Source: CAG-390 sp045531455 (GTDB lineage: Bacteria > Bacillota > Clostridia > Oscillospirales > CAG-272). Taken from it: a stretch of DNA of 64,000 bases. The stretch spans positions 29,967-93,966 of the forward strand of contig JAZSEA010000014.1 of the NCBI GenBank assembly GCA_045531455.1, in the 5' to 3' direction. This document shows, piece after piece, positions 15,024-24,044 of this stretch. The position numbers and the translations under genes are program-made. The notes under the pieces are model-generated. The model was not told the DNA's origin, did no database searches, and was given only the letters and a program-made list of their open reading frames with translations. The first letter of the stretch is position 1, and each line of letters opens with the position of its first letter.

Positions 15024-15071
15024 AGTTCTATGTGTGCGAATCTATTTATTTTTCTTTCTGAATATTGTTGC

Positions 15072-15102
15072 CGCGCAAAGCGCAAATAGAGGTTCTGAAT
15101 CC
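15072..15102 (+). repeat. tRNA-associated repeat, truncated copy 5
   Basis: Only the right end survives (gcgcaaatagaggttctgaatcc). It is followed by tgtc, as in copy 4. The 15103-15211 stretch carries nothing else recognisable except an extra TTGACA at 15181. Confidence 0.6.
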
Positions 15103-15211
15103 TGTCAAAAAGAACAAGATCGGAGCTTGTGCCGGATGAGCGGTTTTTTCCTTACTTCAGTAGCCCGGCCAGCAAAAATATTGACAAAGTTTTGCAAAAT
15201 CTTAAAAATAA

Positions 15212-15240
15212 TTGACATTAAGAGGATATTGTGATATAAT
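15212..15240 (+). promoter_or_regulatory. Promoter of the polysaccharide operon
   Basis: TTGACA (15212-15217), 17-bp spacer, TATAAT (15235-15240), 48 bp upstream of the first start codon. No terminator or further consensus promoter is apparent until 39927, so this may drive a transcript of about 24.7 kb. Confidence 0.85.
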
Positions 15241-15288
15241 TAAATAGGAAAAGTGTTTCCGCACTTCAATTTTGGAAGGACGAAAATT

Positions 15289-16410
15289 ATGTCTGATCGC
15301 ATCTACCTTTCCTCGCCGCATATGTCCGAGGAGGGCTATGAGCTTGAATATATCCGCGATGCTTTCGCAAAAAACTGGATCGCGCCGCTTGGCGAAAATG
15401 TAAATGAATTTGAGAAGTCGATGAAGGAATTCACCGGTGCCGCAAACGCCGTCGCTCTTTCGGCGGGCACCGCGGCTCTTCATCTTTCGATGATCCTCGC
15501 GGGCGTCGGAAAAGGAGACGTTGTCTTTTGTCAGGATCTGACCTTCTCAGCGTCCGCCAATCCCGTCACCTACGTCGGTGCCGAGCCGATTTTTATCGAC
15601 TCGGAGCGCGAGACCTGGAATATGGATCCCGAGGCTCTGCGCCGTGCGATCGATCTTTACGGCGTGCCGAAAGCGGTCGTTGTCGTCCATCTCTACGGCA
15701 ATCCCGCCAAGCTCGACGAGATCACCGCTATCTGCTGCGAGCATAATATCACCCTCATCGAGGACGCCGCCGAGGCTCTCGGCAGTCTTTATCAGCACCG
15801 CGCCTGCGGTACCTTCGGCAAATTCGGCATTCTTTCCTTCAACGGAAACAAGATAATCACGACCTCGGGCGGCGGTATGCTCCTCTGCGAGAAAGAATCC
15901 GACGCGCATCACGCCCTCAAGCTTGCAACTCAGGCGCGCGAGCCCTTCCCCTACTATCTGCACGAGGAGATCGGTTACAACTACCGAATGAGCAATATCT
16001 GCGCCGGCATCGGACGAGGTCAGATGCACGTTATCTCCGAGAGAATTGCGAAAAAGCAGTACATATACAGCCGCTACCGTGAGGGTCTTGCGGGGCTTCC
16101 GATCGAGCTCCAGCCGATGCAAAATGATGCGGTATCGAACTGCTGGCTGACCTCCGCGCTGATCGAAGGATCATCCTCCGTGACCCCCGCGGACGTCATA
16201 TCCGCCCTCGCCGAAAACAATATCGAGGCGCGCCATCTCTGGAATCCCATGCACTGTCAGCCCGTCTTCAAGAGCGCAAGATTTGTCTCACTCACCGAGG
16301 AGAGCGTCGGCTCCGATCTCTTCCGTCGCGGCGTTTGTCTGCCGAGCGACACAAAGATGACGGATGCCGATATCGACCGCGTTTGCGACATAATCAAAAC
16401 TCTTTTTTGA
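15289..16410 (+). CDS. DegT/DnrJ/EryC1 aminotransferase (PglE/EpsN-like)
   Basis: A 373-residue PLP enzyme of the sugar-nucleotide aminotransferase family. The SAGTAALHLS motif (58-67) binds PLP phosphate. IEDAAEALG places Asp159 at the pyridine nitrogen. FNGNKIITTSGGG carries Schiff-base Lys188. With the phosphoglycosyl transferase and acetyltransferase that follow, it most likely aminates the UDP-4-keto-6-deoxy-GlcNAc intermediate to the 4-amino sugar of the bacillosamine pathway. The start follows ggaagga at good spacing; an earlier in-frame ATG lacks one. First gene of the long operon. Confidence 0.88.
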   Translation: MSDRIYLSSPHMSEEGYELEYIRDAFAKNWIAPLGENVNEFEKSMKEFTGAANAVALSAGTAALHLSMILAGVGKGDVVFCQDLTFSASANPVTYVGAEPIFIDSERETWNMDPEALRRAIDLYGVPKAVVVVHLYGNPAKLDEITAICCEHNITLIEDAAEALGSLYQHRACGTFGKFGILSFNGNKIITTSGGGMLLCEKESDAHHALKLATQAREPFPYYLHEEIGYNYRMSNICAGIGRGQMHVISERIAKKQYIYSRYREGLAGLPIELQPMQNDAVSNCWLTSALIEGSSSVTPADVISALAENNIEARHLWNPMHCQPVFKSARFVSLTEESVGSDLFRRGVCLPSDTKMTDADIDRVCDIIKTLF

Positions 16411-16416
16411 GGAAAA

Positions 16417-17040
16417 ATGGAACATAAGCCAACCTTTTATGAAAAGTACGTAAAGCGATTTTTTGACATAATTCTGTCGCTTTTCGCGCTGATACTTCTC
16501 TCCCCCGTTATGCTAATTGTAGCAATACTTGTCCGCACAAAACTCGGCTCTCCCGTGATCTTTTGTCAGGAGCGTCCCGGCAAAAACGAGCGCATCTTCA
16601 AGCTTTACAAGTTCCGCTCGATGACGGATAAGCGCGATGAAAAGGGCGAGCTTCTGCCCGACGAGGTGCGCCTGACGAAATTCGGAAAGCTGCTCCGCTC
16701 GACCTCTCTCGACGAGCTTCCCGAGCTTTGGAACATCCTCCGCGGAGATATGAGCATCGTCGGTCCGCGCCCGCTTCTCGTCAAATATCTTCCCCTCTAC
16801 AACGAGGTTCAGAAGCACCGCCACGATGTCCGCCCGGGGCTTACAGGCTGGGCGCAGGTCCACGGCAGAAACACGATCTCGTGGGAAGAAAAATTCGAAT
16901 ATGACGTCTGGTACGTGGAGCATCTCAGCTTCGCGATCGACGTAAAAACCGTCTTTTTGACCGTTAAAAAGGTCTTTCGCCGCGAGGGTATCACGTCCGA
17001 AACGGCGGCGACCATCGAAGAATTCAAGAAATCTGAGTAA
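16417..17040 (+). CDS. Polyprenyl-phosphate sugar phosphotransferase (PglC/EpsL-like)
   Basis: A 207-residue monotopic phosphoglycosyl transferase, the small PglC size. The N-terminal membrane segment (15-40) is broken by the Ser-Pro motif at 29-30, typical of a re-entrant helix. The catalytic Asp99-Glu100 pair lies in TSLDELPEL. VGPRPL and RPGLTGWAQVHGRN complete the family signature. It transfers a sugar 1-phosphate from a UDP-sugar to undecaprenyl phosphate at the inner face of the membrane and so starts the repeat unit. It is placed between the aminotransferase and acetyltransferase of the same presumed sugar. Confidence 0.93.
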   Translation: MEHKPTFYEKYVKRFFDIILSLFALILLSPVMLIVAILVRTKLGSPVIFCQERPGKNERIFKLYKFRSMTDKRDEKGELLPDEVRLTKFGKLLRSTSLDELPELWNILRGDMSIVGPRPLLVKYLPLYNEVQKHRHDVRPGLTGWAQVHGRNTISWEEKFEYDVWYVEHLSFAIDVKTVFLTVKKVFRREGITSETAATIEEFKKSE

Positions 17041-17055
17041 AAAAGGAAGATTCCC

Positions 17056-17664
17056 ATGTCTGAATCGGTAATCGTTATCGGCGGCGGCGGTCACGCAAAG
17101 GTCGTCATCGACTGCATACTTTCCGCGGGCGATCTTGTTGTCGGCATCCTCGACGACGCGCTTGAGATCGGCTCCGACGTCCTCGGCATCCCCGTTCTCG
17201 GCAAGATCGATGCTTGGAGTGAATATATGGACCGCAAATTTGTCGTTGCGATCGGTAATAATGAGGTCAGACGCGCGATATCCGAGCGCATAAATGCCGA
17301 TTTCTACACCGCGATCCACCCGACCGCGACCGTTTCGCGCTTTGCGTCTGTAGGCGCGGGAAGCGTCGTTATGCCGAGATCGGTGATCAACGCGGGCGCG
17401 TCCGTGGGAAATCATTGCATCATAAACACAGCCGCCGTGATCGAGCACGACTCCGTCATCGGCGATTTCGCGCATATTTCGCCCTCCGCCGCGCTTGCGG
17501 GAAACGTCAGAATCGGCGAGGGAACACATATCGGAATCGGCGCGAGCATCAGAAATAATATCACCGTCTGCTCTGGCGTCACCGTCGGCGCAGGCGCGGC
17601 AGTTGTCAAAAATATCACCGAAAAGGGCACCTACGTCGGCGTCCCCGCAAGGAGGATCAAGTGA
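17056..17664 (+). CDS. Sugar-nucleotide acetyltransferase (PglD/EpsM/NeuD-like)
   Basis: A 202-residue left-handed beta-helix acyltransferase. The N-terminal Rossmann-like part begins VIVIGGGGHAKVVID and binds the UDP-sugar. The rest is hexapeptide repeats (residues about 88-195). AAVIEHDSVIGDF holds His131, matching the catalytic base of PglD. It would N-acetylate the 4-amino sugar to give UDP-N,N'-diacetylbacillosamine before transfer by the neighbouring enzyme. The stop codon overlaps the GTG start of the next gene. Confidence 0.9.
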   Translation: MSESVIVIGGGGHAKVVIDCILSAGDLVVGILDDALEIGSDVLGIPVLGKIDAWSEYMDRKFVVAIGNNEVRRAISERINADFYTAIHPTATVSRFASVGAGSVVMPRSVINAGASVGNHCIINTAAVIEHDSVIGDFAHISPSAALAGNVRIGEGTHIGIGASIRNNITVCSGVTVGAGAAVVKNITEKGTYVGVPARRIK

Positions 17665-18746
17665 GGATACTTGTTCTTGCCAACAACGACGTCGGGCTTT
17701 ATCAGTTCCGCCGCGAGCTCCTTTCGGAAATGATCGGGCGCGGCAACGAAGTTTACATATCGCTCCCCGACGGCGAGCTTGTTTCACCGCTCTGCGAGAT
17801 GGGTTGTCACTTTATCGACACCCCGATCGACCGCAGAGGCATCAATCCCGCGACCGATCTGAAGCTTTTTTCAGCTTACAGACGGCTTCTTCGCGAGATA
17901 AAGCCCGATCTCGTCGTTACCTACACGATAAAACCGAATATTTACGGCGGCATTTCTTGCCGTTTGTCGAAGGTTCCGTATGCCGCGAACATCACGGGGC
18001 TCGGTACCGCATTTCAGAAAAAGGGCGCGCTTCGCACGCTTGTGACCCTGATGTACAGAACTGCGCTCAAAAAGGGCAAGATCGTGTTTTTTGAAAATGC
18101 GGGTAATATGCAGACCCTGCTTGACGAGAGGATCGTCCGCCGCGAGCAATGCTGTCTGTTGAGCGGCGCGGGCGTGAATCTCGATCACTATCAGCCCGCG
18201 GAATATCCGACCGATGATCCACCCGTGCGCTTTCTCTTTATCGGGCGAGTTATGCGCGAGAAGGGCATCGACGAGCTTTTCGGGGCGATGGAGCGTCTTC
18301 ATGCGGAAAATATCCCCTGCGTTCTCGACATCCTCGGAAATTACGAGGAGGATTACGCCGAGGCTATCGAGCATTACACCGCCGCGGGATGGCTTCGCTA
18401 TCACGGATACCAAAAGGACGTCCGACCCTTTATCGTCGACTCGCATTGCTTCGTTCTGCCGAGCTACCACGAGGGTATGGCAAACACGAATCTTGAATGT
18501 GCCGCGACGGCTCGTCCGCTGATCACGAGCAATATCCACGGCTGCAAGGAAGCCGTGATTGACGGCGAGAGCGGATTTCTCTGCGAGCCGAAGAACGCGG
18601 ACAGCCTCTATGAGGCTATGAAACGCTTCTCAGCCCTACCCGCAGACGAACGCCGAAAAATGGGACTCCGCGGACGCGAGCATATGGAGCAGACGTTCGA
18701 TAAAAAAATCGTCGTAGGAAATACTTTAAAGGAGCTTGGGGTATGA
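17661..18746 (+). CDS. Glycosyltransferase, GT4 family (PglA-like)
   Basis: A 361-residue GT-B enzyme. The acceptor-side domain starts MRILVLANNDVGLYQFRREL. The donor-side domain begins near FLFIGRVMREKGIDEL (about residue 190). The E-x7-E nucleotide-sugar motif is EGMANTNLE. It starts with GTG inside the stop of the previous gene. Its position next to the bacillosamine trio suggests that it adds the second sugar to lipid-linked bacillosamine, as PglA does, but acceptor and donor are not proven. Cytosolic, membrane-associated. Confidence 0.9.
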   Translation: MRILVLANNDVGLYQFRRELLSEMIGRGNEVYISLPDGELVSPLCEMGCHFIDTPIDRRGINPATDLKLFSAYRRLLREIKPDLVVTYTIKPNIYGGISCRLSKVPYAANITGLGTAFQKKGALRTLVTLMYRTALKKGKIVFFENAGNMQTLLDERIVRREQCCLLSGAGVNLDHYQPAEYPTDDPPVRFLFIGRVMREKGIDELFGAMERLHAENIPCVLDILGNYEEDYAEAIEHYTAAGWLRYHGYQKDVRPFIVDSHCFVLPSYHEGMANTNLECAATARPLITSNIHGCKEAVIDGESGFLCEPKNADSLYEAMKRFSALPADERRKMGLRGREHMEQTFDKKIVVGNTLKELGV

Positions 18747-18985
18747 GTCAGGATATAAAGCTATCCCGAACAGAAGCTTTTATGCGTTCTGTGATCCAAA
18801 AATATGACCACCGCAAGTATTGGAAATACCGTTTCCTTGTGGTTGATCCTAATAAGGGCAGCCGAATCGGCAACGACGTGAAGATCGGCGCCGGATGCGT
18901 TGTATATAGGGACGTTCCCGACGGTGCTACAGTTGTATGCGCCGAAAGCAGAATAATAATTAAAGAGAAACAAGATGAGTGTTGA
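18743..18985 (+). pseudogene. Internally deleted hexapeptide acyltransferase remnant
   Basis: Eighty codons. The N-terminal half (FMRSVIQKYDHRKYWKYRF..) resembles the start of serine-acetyltransferase-like LbH proteins of polysaccharide clusters. It then jumps in frame to the C-terminal hexapeptide end RIGNDVKIGAGCVVYRDVPDG. The central repeats that form most of the catalytic helix are missing, so the protein cannot make a normal active site. The reading frame is intact and coupled to the previous gene by ATGA, so a small protein may still be made. The next gene overlaps its end by 11 bp. Confidence 0.7.
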
Positions 18986-19790
18986 TATTTCGGTAATTAT
19001 GGGCATCTATAACTGCGCTTCGACTCTTCCCGAGGCTATAGATTCCATATTGAATCAAACATATACAAGCTGGGAGCTCCTTCTTTGTGATGACGGATCC
19101 TCGGACAATACTTACGAGATAGCAAAACAGTATCAAGACAGATACCCGGACAAAATTATTCTTATCCGCAACGATAAGAACATGGGTCTCAATTATACCC
19201 TGAATCATTGCCTTGAGTACGTTTCCGGAAAATACATAGCACGTATGGATGGGGATGATGTGTCGCTCCCCACCCGCTTTGAAACCGAGATAAAGGCACT
19301 CGAGGACGAGCCCGATATTGCCGTTGTAAGCACAACTATGATCCATTTCGACGAAAACGGCGATTACGCGACTCGCCACACCTGCGTTGAATATCCGAAG
19401 AAGGATGACTTAGTTCACGGTCCGGTTCATTGCCACGCTCCCTGTATGCTCAGAACAGAGGTTATGCGATCGGTGGGCGGTTATACTGTTGATAAAAAGC
19501 TTCTCCGCGTTGAGGACTGGAATCTTTGGCTCAAAATATACGCGCTCGGACTTCAGGGCAAGAATATTCCCGAGCCGCTTTACAAGATGCGCGATGACCG
19601 CAATGCCGCGGGCAGGCGTAAGTTCAAATATCGCTTAAACGAAGCGCATATGTCCGGACTTGCTGTAAAAACACTCGGTCTACCCAAATGGAAATATATT
19701 TATATGCTTCGTCCGATCATTGTCGGGCTGTTGCCAAGATTTTTATATAACTATTTACACAGAAAAAAACTCGGAGCCGATCGGGAATGA
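18975..19790 (+). CDS. Glycosyltransferase, GT2 family
   Basis: A 271-residue GT-A enzyme. ISVIMGIYNCASTL opens the nucleotide-binding fold. CDDGSSDN and ARMDGDDVS supply the acidic metal and nucleotide motifs. HAPCMLRTEVMRSVGGY and VEDWNLWLK are the acceptor-side motifs of the family. It lacks membrane helices. It transfers a sugar from a UDP- or dTDP-donor to the growing lipid-linked unit; the donor is unknown. Confidence 0.9.
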   Translation: MSVDISVIMGIYNCASTLPEAIDSILNQTYTSWELLLCDDGSSDNTYEIAKQYQDRYPDKIILIRNDKNMGLNYTLNHCLEYVSGKYIARMDGDDVSLPTRFETEIKALEDEPDIAVVSTTMIHFDENGDYATRHTCVEYPKKDDLVHGPVHCHAPCMLRTEVMRSVGGYTVDKKLLRVEDWNLWLKIYALGLQGKNIPEPLYKMRDDRNAAGRRKFKYRLNEAHMSGLAVKTLGLPKWKYIYMLRPIIVGLLPRFLYNYLHRKKLGADRE

Positions 19791-19820
19791 TCCCTTCGGT
19801 TCCCTCGGAGGCAGAAAAGC

Positions 19821-20936
19821 GTGACAAGATTATGGATTTTACTTGCGGTCTCTCTCGGGATCGCTTGGATCATAGATTTCAGAGATAAAAATTTTGCCGC
19901 AGCGGGATCGAAAAGGAAGGATGTCTTCTTTACGTTTCTGCTGACGGTTATTCTTGCGTTCTTTTGCGGCCTTCGAACCTGGGGAAACGATACGGGTACG
20001 TACAGAGATATCTACGTTTACCTGACGACGGATCTGAGCGGATTCTTTGCTTCCGAAATGCCTGCATTCGCTGACGGAATCGGATTGGCGTTCATTAACA
20101 GCTTGCTCAAGACCCTGAATTTTACTTTTCAGGACGTTCTTGTGTTCTTTGCTTTCGCCACAATTATTCCCTACGTATATTTTGTTCGAAAATATTCAAG
20201 CTCGATGGTTTTCGGCGTATTCCTTATGTTTACCACGGGCTTTTATACCTTTACGCTTGCGGCTATCAAGCAATGTATGGCAACGGCATTCTGCGTGCTT
20301 GCCGTAGACGCCGCTCTGGAGAAAAAGTGGGGCAGATATATTCTGTTTATGGCACTCGCATCCCTTTTCCACCCGTATTCTCTTGTATATCTCCTTGTGC
20401 CGATAATGACGTTCAAGCCCTGGACGAAGAGAACCTTCATATACATGGCGATCTTTATCGGTATCGGTTTTCTTCTCGAGGAGCTTCTCGGAGTCGTTCT
20501 CGACATCACCGATATGATGGGCGCGGATTATGATGAGGAATCCTTCATCGGCGAGGGCGTCAATATCTTCCGCGTTATGGTTGCCTTTGTTCCGCTTCTG
20601 ATCGCTACGGTAGGCGGAAAGAAGACCTTTGCAACTTCGACCCGAACAGACAACCTTATGTTCAACCTTGCAATGCTTAATGCGCTTATTATGTTTGTCG
20701 GACTTTTCGGAACCGCAAACTATTTCGCGCGTCTGGCGAACTACTTCCTTCCCGGTCAGATGATCACCCTCCCCTTCCTTCTCAAGCGTTGGACGCCGAC
20801 TCAGAGAAGAATTCTCACGGTTGCGTGTATTGTGGGATATCTCGGCTACTTTATTTACGAAAACGCAATAGTACGTCCGTTTAATCTTAGTTATGCACAT
20901 ATGAACTTCTTTGACTACATCTCTTCTCTCTTTTGA
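19821..20936 (+). CDS. EpsG-like polysaccharide polymerase
   Basis: A 371-residue integral membrane protein with about ten hydrophobic helices. The motif GLRTWGNDTGTYRDIY after the second helix is the conserved loop of the EpsG family, a Wzy-type polymerase group. Polymerases of this type join lipid-linked repeat units on the outer face of the membrane. The start is a GTG preceded by ggagg at 10 bp. Its presence together with an ABC exporter further down the operon is unusual (see findings). Confidence 0.85.
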   Translation: MTRLWILLAVSLGIAWIIDFRDKNFAAAGSKRKDVFFTFLLTVILAFFCGLRTWGNDTGTYRDIYVYLTTDLSGFFASEMPAFADGIGLAFINSLLKTLNFTFQDVLVFFAFATIIPYVYFVRKYSSSMVFGVFLMFTTGFYTFTLAAIKQCMATAFCVLAVDAALEKKWGRYILFMALASLFHPYSLVYLLVPIMTFKPWTKRTFIYMAIFIGIGFLLEELLGVVLDITDMMGADYDEESFIGEGVNIFRVMVAFVPLLIATVGGKKTFATSTRTDNLMFNLAMLNALIMFVGLFGTANYFARLANYFLPGQMITLPFLLKRWTPTQRRILTVACIVGYLGYFIYENAIVRPFNLSYAHMNFFDYISSLF

Positions 20937-20938
20937 TC

Positions 20939-22057
20939 ATGAAGAAAAAAATATTATTTCTGATCCCGAATCTCGCCCACGGCGGCGCGGAGAGGGTCCT
21001 TGTGAATCTTGTCAATAATCTCGACAAGTCAAAATACGACGTTACCGTCCGCACGCTCTTTGACGTAGGCGTAAACAGACAATATCTCTCCCCCGAGGTT
21101 CGTTATATCGGCGGCTTAAAGCATCAGTTCCGCGGAAACAACACGCTGATGAAGCTTTTTTCGCCGAAATTTCTCTGGAAGCTTTTAGTCCGCGAGCATT
21201 ACGACGTGGCGGTATCGTATCTTGAGGGACCGACCTCGCGTATACTCTCTGGATGTAAGGATCCCGACACAAAGCGCGTCGCCTGGGTCCATATCGAGCT
21301 CGGAAGCCCCGAGCGTGCCGCTATCGGATTCCGCAGTCCGAAGGAAGCCGAGTCGTCGTATAATTCATTCGACAGAATAATCGCGGTCTCGGATCAGGTC
21401 AAAAAGTGTTTTTGCGACAATCTTGCGATCACCGCGCCTGTTTCCGTGCTTTACAACACGAACGAGACCGAGCAGATCCGCGAAAAGGCGAAAATCGAGC
21501 CGAGCGACGATTGTTTTTCAGTCGGAGATATTCCCGCAGTATGCTCGGTTGCCAAAATTATGCCGACGAAGGGCTTCGACCGTCTGCTGAACGTGCACAA
21601 GCGTCTGCTCGACGAGGGATACCGCCACAGAGTATATCTCCTCGGCATCGGCGAGGAGGAAGCAAAGCTTCGACGCAAGGCGATCGAATACGGAGTTGAG
21701 GATTCCTTCATTTTCCTCGGCTTCAAGGACAACCCCTATCAGTACGTCTCGCGCTGTGATCTATACGTCTGCTCCTCTCGCAGAGAGGGCTTTTCGACCG
21801 CGGTCACCGAGTCCCTGATCGTCGGCACACCCGTCGTCAGCACAGATTGCTCGGGCGCGCGCGAGCTGCTCGGCGAGCAGAACGAGTACGGGATCGTTGT
21901 CGAAAACAGCGAGGATGGTATCTACGAGGGCATGAAAAAGATGCTCTCCGAGCCCGAGACCCTGGCGTATTATAAAGAAAAAGCCGCCGAACGCGGAAAG
22001 TATTTTTCCAAGGAGAAAACCGTCCGCGCGATGGAAGAAATGTTGGATAGCTTATGA
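20939..22057 (+). CDS. Glycosyltransferase, GT4 family
   Basis: A 372-residue GT-B enzyme. KKILFLIPNLAHGGAERVL is the typical N-terminal acceptor loop. SVAKIMPTKGFDRLL starts the second domain. REGFSTAVTE is the E-x7-E motif. There is no clear ribosome site at ATG 20939; an in-frame TTG lies 6 bp upstream, and translation is probably coupled to the polymerase gene, whose stop it follows. It is closely related in plan to the GT4 genes at 31018 and 32207. Confidence 0.9.
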   Translation: MKKKILFLIPNLAHGGAERVLVNLVNNLDKSKYDVTVRTLFDVGVNRQYLSPEVRYIGGLKHQFRGNNTLMKLFSPKFLWKLLVREHYDVAVSYLEGPTSRILSGCKDPDTKRVAWVHIELGSPERAAIGFRSPKEAESSYNSFDRIIAVSDQVKKCFCDNLAITAPVSVLYNTNETEQIREKAKIEPSDDCFSVGDIPAVCSVAKIMPTKGFDRLLNVHKRLLDEGYRHRVYLLGIGEEEAKLRRKAIEYGVEDSFIFLGFKDNPYQYVSRCDLYVCSSRREGFSTAVTESLIVGTPVVSTDCSGARELLGEQNEYGIVVENSEDGIYEGMKKMLSEPETLAYYKEKAAERGKYFSKEKTVRAMEEMLDSL

Positions 22058-23103
22058 AAATCCTATTCCTCGAAGGCGATATGTCGCGCAGAGGCGGCAC
22101 CGAGCGTATGACCTCGTGGCTCTCCTCGATGCTTGTACGCGTTCACGCTGTACATATTATCAGCCTTCACCAAAACCACGGCGAGGTCTTCTTTGCGTTT
22201 GCGGACGGAGTCACTCACAGCGTCCTTTCCTCGCAAAAGACCCTCGCGCAGATACGCGAGATCCGAAAATATATCCGCGCCCACGCCATCGACACCGTCA
22301 TAAACGTCGATACAGGTATGGGCTATATCGGCATACTCGCATCACGCGGCACCCGCGCAAAAGTCATCACCTGGGAGCACGCGAATTTCTTCAACAATTG
22401 GAATTCGCGCATCTTCCCCTACCTTCGCCGCTTTGCCGCGAAAAAGAGCGACGCCTTGGTCGTGCTGACCTCGCGCGATAAACAAAATTATGAGAAAAAC
22501 ATCAAAAAATGCGCGCCGCTCAGCGTGATCCCCAATCCGTCGAAGTCGCGCGAATACAGTTATGACGTAGGCTCCAAGACCATTCTTTCCGCGGGAATCC
22601 TCGGAAGGATCAAACGCTTCGAGCTGATCGTTCCGATCGGAAAAGCCGTTTTTGCAAAGCATCCCGATTGGAAATGGGTGATCTGCGGCGACGGTCCCGA
22701 GAGGGAAAACCTCGAGAACGCGGTCAAGGAAGCAGATCTGTGCGAAAATTTCATCTTCCGCGGCTCGGTCAGCAATATGGACCCGGAATACGCCGCGGCG
22801 GCGATCTACGTTCTCACTTCCGAAATGGAAGGACTGCCAATGGTATTGCTCGAGGCAAAATCGCAGGGTCTCCCCATCGTCAGCTTCGATATCGAGACCG
22901 GACCAAGCGATATCGTCCGCGACGGTGTTAACGGCTATCTTGTGGAATCGGGCGACACCGACGCGATGGCGGAAAAAATTTGTAATCTGATCGAATCCCC
23001 CGCCATCCGCGCATCCTTCTCGGAAAATTCGGGACTTGATATGGAAAAATTCGACGAGGAGAACATCGTAAAACAATGGGAAACGCTGATAAGAGGCCTT
23101 TGA
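22054..23103 (+). CDS. Glycosyltransferase, GT4 family
   Basis: A 349-residue GT-B enzyme. The N-terminal loop is MSRRGGTERM. The donor domain begins AGILGRIKRFELI. The E-x7-E motif is EGLPMVLLE, followed by FDIETGPSDIVRDGVNGYLV. This ending is common in GalNAc/Gal transferases of the PglH/PglJ and capsule types. ATGA overlap with the upstream gene and 28-bp overlap with the downstream one indicate tight coupling. Confidence 0.9.
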   Translation: MKILFLEGDMSRRGGTERMTSWLSSMLVRVHAVHIISLHQNHGEVFFAFADGVTHSVLSSQKTLAQIREIRKYIRAHAIDTVINVDTGMGYIGILASRGTRAKVITWEHANFFNNWNSRIFPYLRRFAAKKSDALVVLTSRDKQNYEKNIKKCAPLSVIPNPSKSREYSYDVGSKTILSAGILGRIKRFELIVPIGKAVFAKHPDWKWVICGDGPERENLENAVKEADLCENFIFRGSVSNMDPEYAAAAIYVLTSEMEGLPMVLLEAKSQGLPIVSFDIETGPSDIVRDGVNGYLVESGDTDAMAEKICNLIESPAIRASFSENSGLDMEKFDEENIVKQWETLIRGL

Positions 23104-24044
23104 TCTCGGTTATAGTACCGGTTTATAATGTGGAAAACTATCTGCGCGCCTGCGTGGATTCGATCATAGCGCAGACTTACGATAATCTCGAAATAATCCT
23201 CGTCGACGACGGTTCATCCGATAATTGCCCCGCTATATGCGACGAGTATGCGGAAAAGGATCGAAGAATCAAGGTTATCCATAAGGAAAACGGGGGAGTA
23301 TCGAGTGCGAGAAATTGTGGAATAGAAGTTTCAAAAGGACTTTATATAACATTTATCGATAGTGATGATACAGTTGCGGAAAATTGGATCGAAGGGCTAT
23401 ACGAATCAATAAATGACTATGATTTGTCAATTGCCGGTATTACGTACGTTAATGATCAAAACCAATCATCTTCTTCTCCGATAGGGAAGGAATTTGTTGA
23501 TTTGATTAAAAATAGCTTGTTTGGATATGCATGCAACAAGCTATATAAGAGAGAGGCGATCGGAGATTTAAGATTTGATTCGGTTCAACGCGAAGACATA
23601 ATATTCAATTTGTCGTTGTTTTCAAGCAGAAAAACATATACACTTGCCGATTCGCACGGATACTATTATTATCAAAGAACCAACAGCCTTTTGCATAAGG
23701 CATCTATACCGGCTGTTCAAGAAATATTCGCGTTTGAAGATAATATTCAACGATCTATTATCAGTTTATCGGAAACAGATAAATCCGTAGTATATAATAA
23801 TGTAATGTATTCCTATGTGACCGATTATATATATAAGCTTTTGTTATTAAAAAGCATATCAGCAAAAGAAAAGAAACAGTTGATCAAAGAAATAATTACG
23901 TATCAACCGCTGCAAATGATGTTGAAGAAAGAATATGCCGATAATACGCTCTACCGAATTTTCTATTACGGTATAGCTTTAAAATCAAGTTTTATTGTGC
24001 AATATGGATTTGGGTTATGTCAAAAGCTTTCAATACACAAATAA
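23076..24044 (+). CDS. Glycosyltransferase, GT2 family (mosaic copy 1)
   Basis: A 322-residue enzyme. Residues 10-100 carry VIVPVYNVENYLRACVDS, DDGSSDNCPAICDEYAEKD and FIDSDD, the classic GT2 nucleotide-binding region. The first 200 bp or so are GC-balanced and nearly match three other GT2 genes in the operon. From about 23310 on, the DNA turns clearly AT-rich and the acceptor half is unrelated. This suggests a conserved donor module fused to a foreign acceptor module. It overlaps its neighbours by 28 bp on each side. Confidence 0.9.
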   Translation: MGNADKRPLISVIVPVYNVENYLRACVDSIIAQTYDNLEIILVDDGSSDNCPAICDEYAEKDRRIKVIHKENGGVSSARNCGIEVSKGLYITFIDSDDTVAENWIEGLYESINDYDLSIAGITYVNDQNQSSSSPIGKEFVDLIKNSLFGYACNKLYKREAIGDLRFDSVQREDIIFNLSLFSSRKTYTLADSHGYYYYQRTNSLLHKASIPAVQEIFAFEDNIQRSIISLSETDKSVVYNNVMYSYVTDYIYKLLLLKSISAKEKKQLIKEIITYQPLQMMLKKEYADNTLYRIFYYGIALKSSFIVQYGFGLCQKLSIHK

